From Acidocella aquatica (GTDB taxonomy: Bacteria > Pseudomonadota > Alphaproteobacteria > Acetobacterales > Acetobacteraceae), in contig NZ_BSOS01000007.1 in the NCBI RefSeq assembly GCF_030160635.1, positions 186,001 through 250,000 of the forward strand: a stretch of 64,000 bases of DNA, in the 5' to 3' direction. The position numbers and the translations under genes were made by a program. The notes under the pieces were generated by a model that was not told the origin of the DNA, did no database searches, and saw nothing but the letters and a program-made list of their open reading frames with translations. Below, one piece after another: positions 54,613 through 63,502 of the stretch (the stretch's first letter is position 1; every line of letters starts with the position of its first letter).

Positions 54613-55332
54613 ATGGAAACGCTTCCCCACATCCTGGTCGTGGATGACGACCGTGAGATCCGCGACCTGATCGCCCGCTTTCTGGAACGCCAGCGCCTGC
54701 GCGTGACCACCGCGCGCGACGGCAAGGAGGCCCGCCGCGCCTTCGCCAACGGGCATTTCCAGCTCGTGGTGCTGGACCTGATGCTCCCCGGCGAGAGCGG
54801 GCTCGACCTCGCCCGCTGGATGCGCGCCGAAGGCAAGGTGCCCATCATCATGCTCACCGCCATGGCCGAGGAGACCGACCGAATCGTCGGCCTGGAACTC
54901 GGCGCCGACGATTACGTCACCAAGCCCTTCAACCCGCGCGAGCTGCTCGCGCGCATCCGCGCCGTGCTCCGCCGCACCGGCGATTCGGAGGACCGCACGC
55001 CTGAAAGTGCCGCCCAGAGCTACCATTTTTCCGGCTGGACGCTGGAGACCGCGCGCCGCCGCCTCTCCGACCCCTCCGGCGTCGAGGTGGCGATCACCGG
55101 CGGCGAATATGATCTGCTGGTTGCCCTGCTCGACCGCCCCAACCGCGTGTTGACGCGCGATATGCTGCTCGACCTCCTGCGCGGCCGCCAGGCGGGCCCG
55201 TTTGACCGCGCGATCGACGTCGCCGTCTCGCGCCTGCGCCGCAAGCTGGAGGATGACGGCCGCCACGCCCAGATCATCAAGACCGTGCGCGGCGGCGGCT
55301 ATGTGCTCTCCACCCCCGTGGAGCGGCGTTGA
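54613..55332 (+). CDS. OmpR-family response regulator
   Basis: A 239-residue two-component regulator. The receiver domain has Asp11-13 in VVDDDREIRD, phospho-acceptor Asp55 in LVVLDLMLPGESG and Lys104 in DDYVTKPFNPRE. A C-terminal winged helix (about 135-235) includes VLTRDMLLDLLRG and DVAVSRLRRKLEDD. It resembles OmpR rather than PhoB in its receiver region. It is coupled to the sensor kinase gene through a TTGA stop/start overlap. Target genes are not apparent from the neighbourhood. Confidence 0.93.
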   Translation: METLPHILVVDDDREIRDLIARFLERQRLRVTTARDGKEARRAFANGHFQLVVLDLMLPGESGLDLARWMRAEGKVPIIMLTAMAEETDRIVGLELGADDYVTKPFNPRELLARIRAVLRRTGDSEDRTPESAAQSYHFSGWTLETARRRLSDPSGVEVAITGGEYDLLVALLDRPNRVLTRDMLLDLLRGRQAGPFDRAIDVAVSRLRRKLEDDGRHAQIIKTVRGGGYVLSTPVERR

Positions 55333-56765
55333 AGCTTTTCATCTGGCCAAAAAGCCTGGCCAGCCGCACGATCCTGATCCTGCTCGCAGGCTTCGCCTGC
55401 ATCCAGCTGCTCGGCCTGCTCATCCATACCCTCAACCAGATCAAGCTGGAACGCATCCAGCAGGAGCAGGTCTTCGCCACCCGCGCGGTCATCATCTACC
55501 GCCACATCGCGATGGCGCCGCCGGCCGAGCGCCCCGCCCTCGTGGCCAAGGAGGCGCTGCCCAAAGGCGACACGCTGAGCATCAGCGCCAGCCCGCCGGT
55601 GCTGGTGAACAGCTACGACCTGCCGCTCGCGGCCCGCGACATCATCCGCGCCAGTATCTTCGCCTATGGCATCCCCATGCGGCTGCACCCGCGCGGGCTG
55701 CTGCTGCAGGGCACCGGCATTCCCATGCGCATCATCATCAGCTTTGGCATGTCCGGCCCCGGCGAAAGCAACATCCCGCCCCCGCCGCCGCCTGATGAAG
55801 CGCCACCCGGCAGCCTGCCGCCCCCGCCATTTTTCTCCCGGCCATCGCCCAATGCGTGGCTCACCATCACCTCTTCCCTCACCCCGCCAAAACCCTGGCG
55901 CTCACCCGGCTTCGCCTCCGCCTTCATCGTCATGACCCTGCTCGGCGCGGCGATGATCTTCTGGGCGGTGCGCAAGCTGCTGATCCCCGTGCGCACCCTC
56001 GCCCAGGCCGCCGAACGGCTGGGACGCGACGTGGTGAACGCCCCCGCTTTGCCTGAGCGCGGCCCATCGGAGATCGTCACCGCCGCCATTGCCTTCAACA
56101 CCATGGCCGCGCGCATCCGCCGCTTCGTCGAGGACCGCACCTTTCTCCTCACCGCCATCGGCCACGACCTGCGCACGCCCATCACCCGGCTGAAGCTGCG
56201 CGCGGAATATATGGAGGATGAGGAGCAACGGCAGAAAATGCTGGCCGACCTGGACGAGATGGAGGCCATGGTCGCCGCGGCCCTGGCCTTCGGCCGCGAC
56301 ATCACCACCAGCGAACCGCTCACCCGCATCGACCTTGCCACCCTGCTGCGCACCATCCTCGACGAAGCCGCCGACGGCAACCCGCCGCTTGCCGGAGCAC
56401 TGACCTTCACCGGACCGTCACACCTCACCATCAACGCCCGCCCCCTGGGGCTGAAACGCGCCTTCACCAACCTTATCGGCAATGCCCTTAAATATGGCGG
56501 CGCGGCACGCATCACCCTGCGCCAAACGCCGAGGGACCGCGCCCAGATCGACATCGAAGACAACGGCCCAGGCATTGCTCCGGCGGATATGGAAACCGCG
56601 TTCGAACCCTTCCGCCGGCTGGAGACCAGCCGCAACCGCGAGACCGGCGGCTCGGGCCTCGGCCTGTCCATCGCGCGCAATATCTTCCACGCCCATGGCG
56701 GGGATATCGTGCTCCACAACCTGCCCAGCGGCGGCCTGCGCGTGCGGGTGACACTGCCGGTATAA
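55329..56765 (+). CDS. Sensor histidine kinase, EnvZ-like
   Basis: A 478-residue membrane kinase starting at a TTG that overlaps the regulator stop. The first helix spans about 13-34 and the second about 197-215, with a periplasmic loop of some 160 residues, then a HAMP linker (216-268). The H-box has His279 in AIGHDLRTPITRLKL, and the ATPase domain has NLIGNALKYGG and GGSGLGLSIARN. The periplasmic loop has a proline-rich stretch at 150-167 with six consecutive Pro, unusual for EnvZ-type sensors. It should phosphorylate the adjacent OmpR-like regulator. Signal unknown. Confidence 0.92.
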   Translation: MKLFIWPKSLASRTILILLAGFACIQLLGLLIHTLNQIKLERIQQEQVFATRAVIIYRHIAMAPPAERPALVAKEALPKGDTLSISASPPVLVNSYDLPLAARDIIRASIFAYGIPMRLHPRGLLLQGTGIPMRIIISFGMSGPGESNIPPPPPPDEAPPGSLPPPPFFSRPSPNAWLTITSSLTPPKPWRSPGFASAFIVMTLLGAAMIFWAVRKLLIPVRTLAQAAERLGRDVVNAPALPERGPSEIVTAAIAFNTMAARIRRFVEDRTFLLTAIGHDLRTPITRLKLRAEYMEDEEQRQKMLADLDEMEAMVAAALAFGRDITTSEPLTRIDLATLLRTILDEAADGNPPLAGALTFTGPSHLTINARPLGLKRAFTNLIGNALKYGGAARITLRQTPRDRAQIDIEDNGPGIAPADMETAFEPFRRLETSRNRETGGSGLGLSIARNIFHAHGGDIVLHNLPSGGLRVRVTLPV

Positions 56766-56817
56766 CCAACCAAGTTGTCATTTGCCCGCCTGCGCGCCTT
56801 GTGGCAGAGCGGGCACC

Positions 56818-57396
56818 ATGCTCCGTAAAACCTATGACCATGTGATCGCCCTGGCCGAACGCCCCGCCGCCCCCTTCTGGCTGTTCGCCATCGCCTTCGC
56901 CGAGGCCAGCTTCTTTCCCATCCCGCCCGACACGCTGCTGATCCCCCTCGCCCTGGCGCAGCCGCGCAAGGCCTTCTGGTTCGCGCTCATCGCCACGCTG
57001 GGCAGCGTCCTCGGCGGCGCGCTGGGCTACACCATCGGCTTCTTCCTGCTCGCCAAGCTGGCGCAGCCGATCATCCATTTCTACCATTACGAGGCGGCGT
57101 TTACCGCCTTCCAGCAGAAATTCGCGCAATACGGGCTATGGGTGATCCTCATCAAAGGCCTCACCCCGATCCCTTATAAAATCGTCACCATCGCCGCCGG
57201 GGCCGCCGCGTTCAACTTCCCGCTGTTCATGTTCGCCAGCCTGGTCACCCGCGGCGCGCGCTTCTTCCTTGAGGCCGTGCTGCTCCGCAAATTCGGCGAA
57301 CCCGCGCAGGCGTTCATTGAAAAACGTCTCGGCTTCGTCACCGGCCTGGTCGCGCTCGGCATCGTCGGCGGGTTTTTAATCCTTAAATTCGCATAA
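56818..57396 (+). CDS. DedA/YqaA-family membrane protein
   Basis: A 192-residue inner-membrane protein with SNARE-associated/VTT-like features: FWLFAIAFAEASFFPIPPDTLLIPLAL in the first hydrophobic region, GSVLGGALGYTIGFFL in the second, and the basic turn VTRGARFFLEA. Members (YqaA, DedA) act in membrane lipid or proton homeostasis, possibly flipping undecaprenyl phosphate or phospholipids. The ATG at 56818 is preferred over an in-frame start 12 codons earlier, since the longer form begins in Cys/Pro-rich sequence. A bidirectional hairpin follows. Confidence 0.85.
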   Translation: MLRKTYDHVIALAERPAAPFWLFAIAFAEASFFPIPPDTLLIPLALAQPRKAFWFALIATLGSVLGGALGYTIGFFLLAKLAQPIIHFYHYEAAFTAFQQKFAQYGLWVILIKGLTPIPYKIVTIAAGAAAFNFPLFMFASLVTRGARFFLEAVLLRKFGEPAQAFIEKRLGFVTGLVALGIVGGFLILKFA

Positions 57397-57406
57397 ACCC
57401 GCCGCT

Positions 57407-57430
57407 CATCCAGGGGGCTGCCCCTGGATG
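57407..57430. terminator. Bidirectional hairpin between yqaA-like gene and ppdK
   Basis: CATCCAGGGG (57407-57416) pairs perfectly with CCCCTGGATG (57421-57430) around GCTG. It lies in the 44-bp gap between the converging genes and probably terminates both. Confidence 0.7.
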
Positions 57431-57440
57431 GCTTGCGCGT

Positions 57441-60113
57441 TTACTTATCGCGGAAATGCGTTTCCGTGCGTTCAATCGCCGCCTGCGCCGCCGCCAGGCG
57501 GGCCACCGGCACGCGGTAGGGCGAGCAGGAGACATAATCCAGCCCAACCGACTCACAGAACGCGATGGAAGCCGGGTCGCCGCCATGCTCGCCGCAGATG
57601 CCAAGCTTGATGCCGGGCTTGGTCTTGCGGCCCTTCTCGGCGGCAATGCGCACCAGCGCGCCGACGCCATCAACGTCGATGGAGACGAACGGATCCTTCG
57701 GCAGAATGCCCTGCTCCACATAATGCGGCAGGAACTTGCCCGCGTCATCGCGCGAGAGGCCGAACACCGTCTGCGTCAGATCGTTGGTGCCAAAGGAGAA
57801 GAAATCCGCCGCCTCGGCGATGGCATCGGCGGTCAGGGCGGCGCGCGGCAGCTCGATCATGGTGCCGATCGAGTATTCAACGCTCTTGCCGGTCTCGGCG
57901 AACACCTCTTTCGCGACCTTCTCGATCTGCGCGCGGGTGATGTCCAGCTCACGCTTCACGCCCACCAGCGGGATCATGATCTCGGGCACCGGCGCCTTGG
58001 CGGTCTTGGCAACCTCGATCGCCGCCTCAAAAATCGCGCGGGCCTGCATCTCATAAATCTCCGGGTAGGACACCCCAAGCCGGCAGCCGCGATGGCCCAG
58101 CATCGGGTTGGTCTCGGAGAGTTCTTCCGCCCGCGCCTTGATCTCCGCGGCGTCCATGCCGAGCGCCTGCGCCACTTCGGCGAGTTCCGCCTCGCCATGC
58201 GGCAAAAATTCGTGCAGCGGCGGGTCAAGCAGGCGGATGGTGACCGGCAGGCCTTCCATGATCTTGAACAACGCCACGAAATCGTTGCGCTGGAAGGGCA
58301 GCAGCTTGGCCAGCGCGGTGCGGCGCCCGGCTTCGTCCTTGGCCATGATCATCTGGCGCACGGCGGAAATGCGCGCGGGGTCGAAGAACATATGCTCGGT
58401 ACGGCACAGGCCGATACCCTCGGCGCCGAACTTGCGCGCGGTGTCGGCATCCAGCGGGGTTTCCGCATTGGTGCGCACCTTCAGGCGGCGCACCTCGTCC
58501 GCCCAGCCCATCAGCGTGCCGAACTCGCCGGAGAGCTGCGGCTCGATCATTTTCACCGTACCGGCGAAAACCTCGCCGGTGGCGCCATCAATGGTCAGGA
58601 TATCGCCCGCGCGGATGACAACGCCAGCGGCGGAGAGCGTCTGCGCGCCGTAATCAACCGAAATACTGCCAGCCCCGGCGACGCAGGGCCGCCCCATGCC
58701 GCGCGCCACCACCGCCGCGTGGCTGGTCATGCCGCCGCGCGTGGTCAAAATGCCGCGCGCCGCGTGCATGCCGTGAATATCTTCCGGGCTGGTCTCGATG
58801 CGCACCAAAATCACCGACTCGCCCTTCTGCGCGCGCATTTCCGCCTCGTCGGCCGAAAACACCACCGCGCCGCAGGCCGCCCCCGGCGAGGCCGGCAGGC
58901 CCCTGGCGAAGAGTTTCGGCGTCGCCTTGGGGTCCAGCGTCGGGTGCAGCAGCTGGTCCAGCGAGGCCGGGTTGACGCGCATGATCGCCGTGTTCTTGTC
59001 GATCAACCCGCTTTCCGCCATCTCCACCGCAATGCGCAGCGAGGCGGCGGCGGAGCGTTTACCCGAGCGGGTTTGCAGCATGTACAATTTGTTCTGCTGC
59101 ACGGTGAACTCGATGTCCTGCATGTCCTTGTAGTGCTTCTCCAGCACATCGCGGACCTTGTTCAGCTCGGCATAGGCTTCCGGCAGGGCCACTTCCATGC
59201 TCACCTCGCCCGGCTTGGCATAGGCCTGGGAGAGCGGGCGCGGCGTGCGGATGCCGGCCACCACATCCTCGCCCTGCGCGTTCACCAGATATTCGCCGTA
59301 GAACTCGTTCAGCCCGGTTGAGGGGTCACGCGTGAAGCACACGCCGGTGGCGCAATCCTCGCCCATGTTGCCGAACACCATCGCCTGCACGTTCACAGCG
59401 GTGCCCCAGCTCGCCGGAATGTCGTGCAAACGGCGGTAGACATTGGCGCGCGGGTTCATCCACGAGCCGAACACGGCGCCGATGGCGCCCCAGAGCTGGT
59501 CCTGCGGGTCCTGCGGGAAGGGCCGGCCGATCTCCTCGGCGACCATCGCCTTGTAGCCTTCCACCACCTGCTGCCAGTGCTCGGGCGTCAGCGCGGTATC
59601 CTCGATCACATCGGCGTCCAACTTGGCCTGCTCGATGATTTCCTCGAAGCGGTGATGGTCGACGTTGAGCACGACCGAGCCATACATCTGGATGAAGCGG
59701 CGGTAGGAATCCCAGGCGAAACGCGGGTCGCCGGAGCCCTCAGCCAGGCCCTGCACGGTCACATCGTTGAGACCGAGGTTGAGCACGGTATCCATCATCC
59801 CCGGCATGGAAACACGCGCGCCTGAGCGCACGGAAACCAGCAACGGCTTCTCCTTGTCGCCAAACTTCCGGCCCACGGCGGCCTCAATCCGCGCCAGCGC
59901 GGTTTCCACCTGGCCCTGCAGATCGGCGGGGTAGGTCTCGTTATTGTCGTAATAGGCGGTGCACACCTCGGTGGTGATGGTGAAGCCGGGGGGCACGGGC
60001 AGATCAATGCTCGCCATTTCGGCCAAATTGGCACCCTTGCCGCCAAGCAGGTTGCGCAGGGTGGCATTGCCGTCGTTAACGCCGGCGCCAAAGTTATAAA
60101 CCCATTTGGTCAT
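57441..60113 (-). CDS. ppdK: Pyruvate, phosphate dikinase
   Basis: An 890-residue PPDK: an N-terminal ATP-grasp domain starting KWVYNFGAGVNDGNATLRNLLGGKGANLAEMA, a swivelling domain with phospho-His in GGMTSHAAVVARGMG, and a PEP barrel with GTNDLTQTVFGLSRDD and CGEHGGDP carrying the catalytic Cys. It interconverts pyruvate, ATP and phosphate with PEP, AMP and pyrophosphate, and can supply PEP for gluconeogenesis and for the fructose PTS encoded in this window. It lies 12 bp after glyS on the same strand, forming glyQ-glyS-ppdK. Confidence 0.96.
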   Translation of the reverse strand: MTKWVYNFGAGVNDGNATLRNLLGGKGANLAEMASIDLPVPPGFTITTEVCTAYYDNNETYPADLQGQVETALARIEAAVGRKFGDKEKPLLVSVRSGARVSMPGMMDTVLNLGLNDVTVQGLAEGSGDPRFAWDSYRRFIQMYGSVVLNVDHHRFEEIIEQAKLDADVIEDTALTPEHWQQVVEGYKAMVAEEIGRPFPQDPQDQLWGAIGAVFGSWMNPRANVYRRLHDIPASWGTAVNVQAMVFGNMGEDCATGVCFTRDPSTGLNEFYGEYLVNAQGEDVVAGIRTPRPLSQAYAKPGEVSMEVALPEAYAELNKVRDVLEKHYKDMQDIEFTVQQNKLYMLQTRSGKRSAAASLRIAVEMAESGLIDKNTAIMRVNPASLDQLLHPTLDPKATPKLFARGLPASPGAACGAVVFSADEAEMRAQKGESVILVRIETSPEDIHGMHAARGILTTRGGMTSHAAVVARGMGRPCVAGAGSISVDYGAQTLSAAGVVIRAGDILTIDGATGEVFAGTVKMIEPQLSGEFGTLMGWADEVRRLKVRTNAETPLDADTARKFGAEGIGLCRTEHMFFDPARISAVRQMIMAKDEAGRRTALAKLLPFQRNDFVALFKIMEGLPVTIRLLDPPLHEFLPHGEAELAEVAQALGMDAAEIKARAEELSETNPMLGHRGCRLGVSYPEIYEMQARAIFEAAIEVAKTAKAPVPEIMIPLVGVKRELDITRAQIEKVAKEVFAETGKSVEYSIGTMIELPRAALTADAIAEAADFFSFGTNDLTQTVFGLSRDDAGKFLPHYVEQGILPKDPFVSIDVDGVGALVRIAAEKGRKTKPGIKLGICGEHGGDPASIAFCESVGLDYVSCSPYRVPVARLAAAQAAIERTETHFRDK

Positions 60114-60125
60114 AATTTTACTCCC

Positions 60126-62141
60126 TCAACCTTCAATTCTAGAAAAATCAGCAATGATGTTAACCGTATCCCGGAAGCGGGCGAGCAACCGCAAACGATT
60201 CCGGCGTAATTCCGGCTCCGGGTCGTTCACCGTCACCTTGTCGAAAAACGCGTCGATCGTGGTCCTCAGGCTGGCCAGCCCCGCCACCGCAAGCCCGAAA
60301 TTCTCCTGCCGGAACGCGCTCAGCGTCTCCGCCTCGATATAAGGCAGGGCATCGCACAGTTGTTGCTCCTCCGGCAGCGGCAAAACCCCCAGCACCAGTT
60401 CAGCGGTGTGCGGGCCGTCCTTGGCATCCTCGATCTTGAGGATATTGGCGGCGCGTTTATAGGCGGCGTGCAGGTTTTTGCCGTCCTCGGTGCCGAGCAA
60501 CCCGCCCAGCGCCTCGACGCGCTTCATCAGGCGGACGAGATCATCATCAACGCCGGCCGCCAACACGGCGTCGAGAACATCAAAACGCTTGCCCTCGCCG
60601 CGCAGTTTTACGCGCAGGCGTTCGATGATGAAGTCAAACAGGCTCTCATCGCCGCCCAACAGCGGTTTGAGCGGAAGGCGCAGGCCGTTTTCCAGAATGA
60701 TGCGGATGACACCGAGCGCACAGCGTCGCAGCGCATAGGGGTCGCCCGAGCCAGTGGGTTTTTCACCGATGCGGAAGAAATTTGTCAGTGTATCGAGTTT
60801 GTCAGCCAAGGCGACGGCAATGGCGACGGTGCCGGTGGGCACTGCGTCCGACGGCCCTTTCGGCTGGTAGTGGGTTTTTATCGCCGGGCCGACGATTTTG
60901 CCATTCCAGCCGCGATAGCTGCGCTCCGCATAGTAGCCGCCCATGATGCCTTGCAGCTCGGGGAACTCGCCGACCATGCCGGTGACGAGATCCGCCTTGC
61001 ATAACACCCCAGCCCAACGCGCTTGCTCACTCTCAGTGCCATCAGCATTGAGCGCATCGGCAATTTTCGCCGCCAGCGCGCCAATCCGCTCCGCGCGCTG
61101 CCGCTGCGTGCCGATTTTGGCGTGAAAAGTGATCTTCTCCAGCTTGGGCAGCAGCTCATTCAGCGGCGTCTTCAGGTCCAGATCCCAGAAATGCCGCGCA
61201 TCGGCCAGCCGCGCCCGCAGCACCCGCTCATTGCCTGAAACAATCGCCACACCGCCATCCGTTGCCTCCAGATTCGCAACAAAGGCGAAATACGGCGCCG
61301 GGTTGCCCGCCGCATCGCGCAGGGCGAAATATTTCTGGTTCACCTTCATCGAGAGTTCCCGCACTTCCGGCGGCAGGTCCATGAATTCGGCGCCGATTTT
61401 CCCGATCAGCGGCACTGGCCATTCCACCAGCCCGTTGACCTCATCGAGCAGGTTTTCGTCCGGCGCCACTGTGAGGCCAAGCTCGGCCGCCTTGGCGGCC
61501 AGGCCGTCGGCGATGGCTTTGCGGCGCTCGTCCTGGTCAACGATGACCTTGTGTTCACGCAGCTTTTCTTCCCAGACTTCAAAGGAAGACACGGCGATGG
61601 GGCCGGGGCCGTGGATGCGGTGGCCTTCGGTCTCGTTGCTCGCGGTCACGGGGCCGAGGGTGATGGGGATCACCTCGCCATCAAGCAGGCAGACAATCCG
61701 GCGCAGCGGGCGCACCCAGGTGAAGACTCCCCCCTGGCCCCAGCGCATGGATTTGGGCCAGGAGAATTTGGCCAGCTCTCCGGGCAAAGCCTCCCGCAGC
61801 AGCTGCGCGGCGCTCACGGCGGGCATCATGCGCCGAAGCACAAAATAACCCCCCTCGGCCACCACATCTTCACGCTTCGCGCCGTGTTTGCCAAGAAACC
61901 CCTGAAGGGCTGCTTCCGGTGCGCTGTCGCGCGGGCCACGGGCTTCCACCACCCCGCCAGGCTTTTCGCTGGCAATGGAGGCGGCAAGTACAATCCGGCG
62001 GGGACCATAAAAGCCGCGAATATGGCTGGGTGCGAGTTCTCCGAAAATATTCACGCAAATATTGCGCAACTCCTGCGCGGCGGCTTTTTGCATCCGCGCC
62101 GGGATCTCCTCGGAGAAAAGTTCCAGAAAAAACTCAGCCAT
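60126..62141 (-). CDS. glyS: Glycine-tRNA ligase beta subunit
   Basis: A 671-residue beta subunit of the heterotetrameric bacterial glycyl-tRNA synthetase. It begins [25 protein letters not shown], the conserved GlyS start, with GPRRIVLAA and HAKIGTQRQRAERIGALA in the body and a C-terminal anticodon-binding part. The frame is open 47 codons further upstream, but the ATG at 62141 overlaps the glyQ stop (ATGA) and gives the family N-terminus. It charges tRNA-Gly with GlyQ. Confidence 0.95.
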   Translation of the reverse strand: MAEFFLELFSEEIPARMQKAAAQELRNICVNIFGELAPSHIRGFYGPRRIVLAASIASEKPGGVVEARGPRDSAPEAALQGFLGKHGAKREDVVAEGGYFVLRRMMPAVSAAQLLREALPGELAKFSWPKSMRWGQGGVFTWVRPLRRIVCLLDGEVIPITLGPVTASNETEGHRIHGPGPIAVSSFEVWEEKLREHKVIVDQDERRKAIADGLAAKAAELGLTVAPDENLLDEVNGLVEWPVPLIGKIGAEFMDLPPEVRELSMKVNQKYFALRDAAGNPAPYFAFVANLEATDGGVAIVSGNERVLRARLADARHFWDLDLKTPLNELLPKLEKITFHAKIGTQRQRAERIGALAAKIADALNADGTESEQARWAGVLCKADLVTGMVGEFPELQGIMGGYYAERSYRGWNGKIVGPAIKTHYQPKGPSDAVPTGTVAIAVALADKLDTLTNFFRIGEKPTGSGDPYALRRCALGVIRIILENGLRLPLKPLLGGDESLFDFIIERLRVKLRGEGKRFDVLDAVLAAGVDDDLVRLMKRVEALGGLLGTEDGKNLHAAYKRAANILKIEDAKDGPHTAELVLGVLPLPEEQQLCDALPYIEAETLSAFRQENFGLAVAGLASLRTTIDAFFDKVTVNDPEPELRRNRLRLLARFRDTVNIIADFSRIEG

Positions 62142-63019
62142 CACGCGGTCTCCCCGGCAACCCAGGTCTCGGCGCAGGCCTTCGCCAGCGCCCTTACCCG
62201 CCCGATATACGAGGCGCGTTCCGCCACCGAGATCACCCCGCGCGCATCCAGCAGATTGAACAGATGGCTGGCCTTGATGCACTGGTCATACGCCGGCAAG
62301 GCCAGCTTGTGACCCACCAGCGCCGCGCATTCCGCCTCGGCATCGGCAAAATGGCGGATCAGCATGTCGGTGTTGGCGAACTCAAAATTATGCGCGGAAA
62401 ACTCCTTCTCCGCCCGCAGGAACACATCGCCATAGCTCACGCCCGCACCGTTGAAGTCGAGGTCATAAACATTCTCGACCCCCTGCACATACATCGCCAG
62501 GCGCTCCAGCCCGTAGGTCATCTCAAAACTCGGCAAATCCACCGCGATGCCGCCAACCTGCTGGAAATAGGTGAACTGCCCGACCTCCATGCCGTCGCAC
62601 CACACCTCCCAGCCCAGGCCCCAGGCGCCCAGCGTCGGGCTTTCCCAGTCGTCCTCCACAAAGCGGATATCATGCTTGGCGCGGTCGATGCCGATGGCAT
62701 CGTAGCTCGCCAGCAGCAGCTCCTGCGCGTCAGCGGGACTCGGCTTCACGATCACCTGATACTGGTAATAATGCTGCAAGCGGTTCGGATTCTCGCCATA
62801 CCGCCCGTCGGAGGGCCGCCGCGAGGGCTGCACATAGGCCGCCCGCCAGGGTTTTGGCCCCAAAGCGCGCAATGTGGTGGCGGGGTGGAAGGTTCCCGCC
62901 CCCATCTCCACGTCATAGGGTTGCAGAATCACGCAGCCCTGCCTGGCCCAGAAGCCATGCAGGGTGAGGATGATATCCTGAAAACTTTTTGCGGCCGTCG
63001 GGCTGGTGGGGCGTGTCAT
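62141..63019 (-). CDS. glyQ: Glycine-tRNA ligase alpha subunit
   Basis: A 292-residue alpha (catalytic) subunit with [64 protein letters not shown] and [28 protein letters not shown], all strongly conserved in GlyQ. It activates glycine and, with GlyS, charges tRNA-Gly. It heads the glyQ-glyS-ppdK run; 96 bp separate its start from a divergent small membrane protein gene. No T-box-like leader is visible. Confidence 0.96.
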   Translation of the reverse strand: MTRPTSPTAAKSFQDIILTLHGFWARQGCVILQPYDVEMGAGTFHPATTLRALGPKPWRAAYVQPSRRPSDGRYGENPNRLQHYYQYQVIVKPSPADAQELLLASYDAIGIDRAKHDIRFVEDDWESPTLGAWGLGWEVWCDGMEVGQFTYFQQVGGIAVDLPSFEMTYGLERLAMYVQGVENVYDLDFNGAGVSYGDVFLRAEKEFSAHNFEFANTDMLIRHFADAEAECAALVGHKLALPAYDQCIKASHLFNLLDARGVISVAERASYIGRVRALAKACAETWVAGETA

Positions 63020-63115
63020 GTACCATGTATGGGTTAGGCGTTATGCGGCGCAGCAATACGGCCCCAAAGGCCAGAGAGCAACCACGCCGCCGATGTTAAA
63101 ACAGGTGAGTGTCTT

Positions 63116-63502
63116 ATGAGCAAAAGCTTTCGCTGGTCAGCCGGGGACTGGATGGGCCTCTGGATGGTGGCAATCCTGGGCGGCGGCGCCTTCGCCTTCC
63201 GCCTGCTGGCCATTGCGCCCCGCGCCACAGTGGGCATGTGCGCCGCCGCCAACGCGCCTCCCATCTGCGTCCCGCGCCATGCCGTGCTCACCCTGCAATA
63301 TTACCAGGGCTTCGGCTGGGCCGCCCTGGCGCTCGGGCTGGCGGCGTTTTTCCTGGGCAAACGCACCCCCGCGGTGCTCGCCCTGGGCATCGGCATCGCC
63401 GCGGTGGTCAACTACAACGCCACCACCGGCATCATCGGCGCCGCCTTCGGGCTGGTTACCTGGCTCAGCCTGGCGACCGGGCGGTATGCAGGCAGGGCCT
63501 AA
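63116..63502 (+). CDS. Small membrane protein of unknown function
   Basis: A 128-residue protein with about four hydrophobic segments. A Cys pair lies in the first external loop (MCAAANAPPICVP), where a disulfide is possible. It begins MSKSFRWSAGDWMGLWMVA; AGGTGAG lies upstream of the ATG. I do not recognise the family. Its last codons overlap the accA stop by 4 bp on the opposite strand. It is divergent from glyQ. Confidence 0.65.
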   Translation: MSKSFRWSAGDWMGLWMVAILGGGAFAFRLLAIAPRATVGMCAAANAPPICVPRHAVLTLQYYQGFGWAALALGLAAFFLGKRTPAVLALGIGIAAVVNYNATTGIIGAAFGLVTWLSLATGRYAGRA

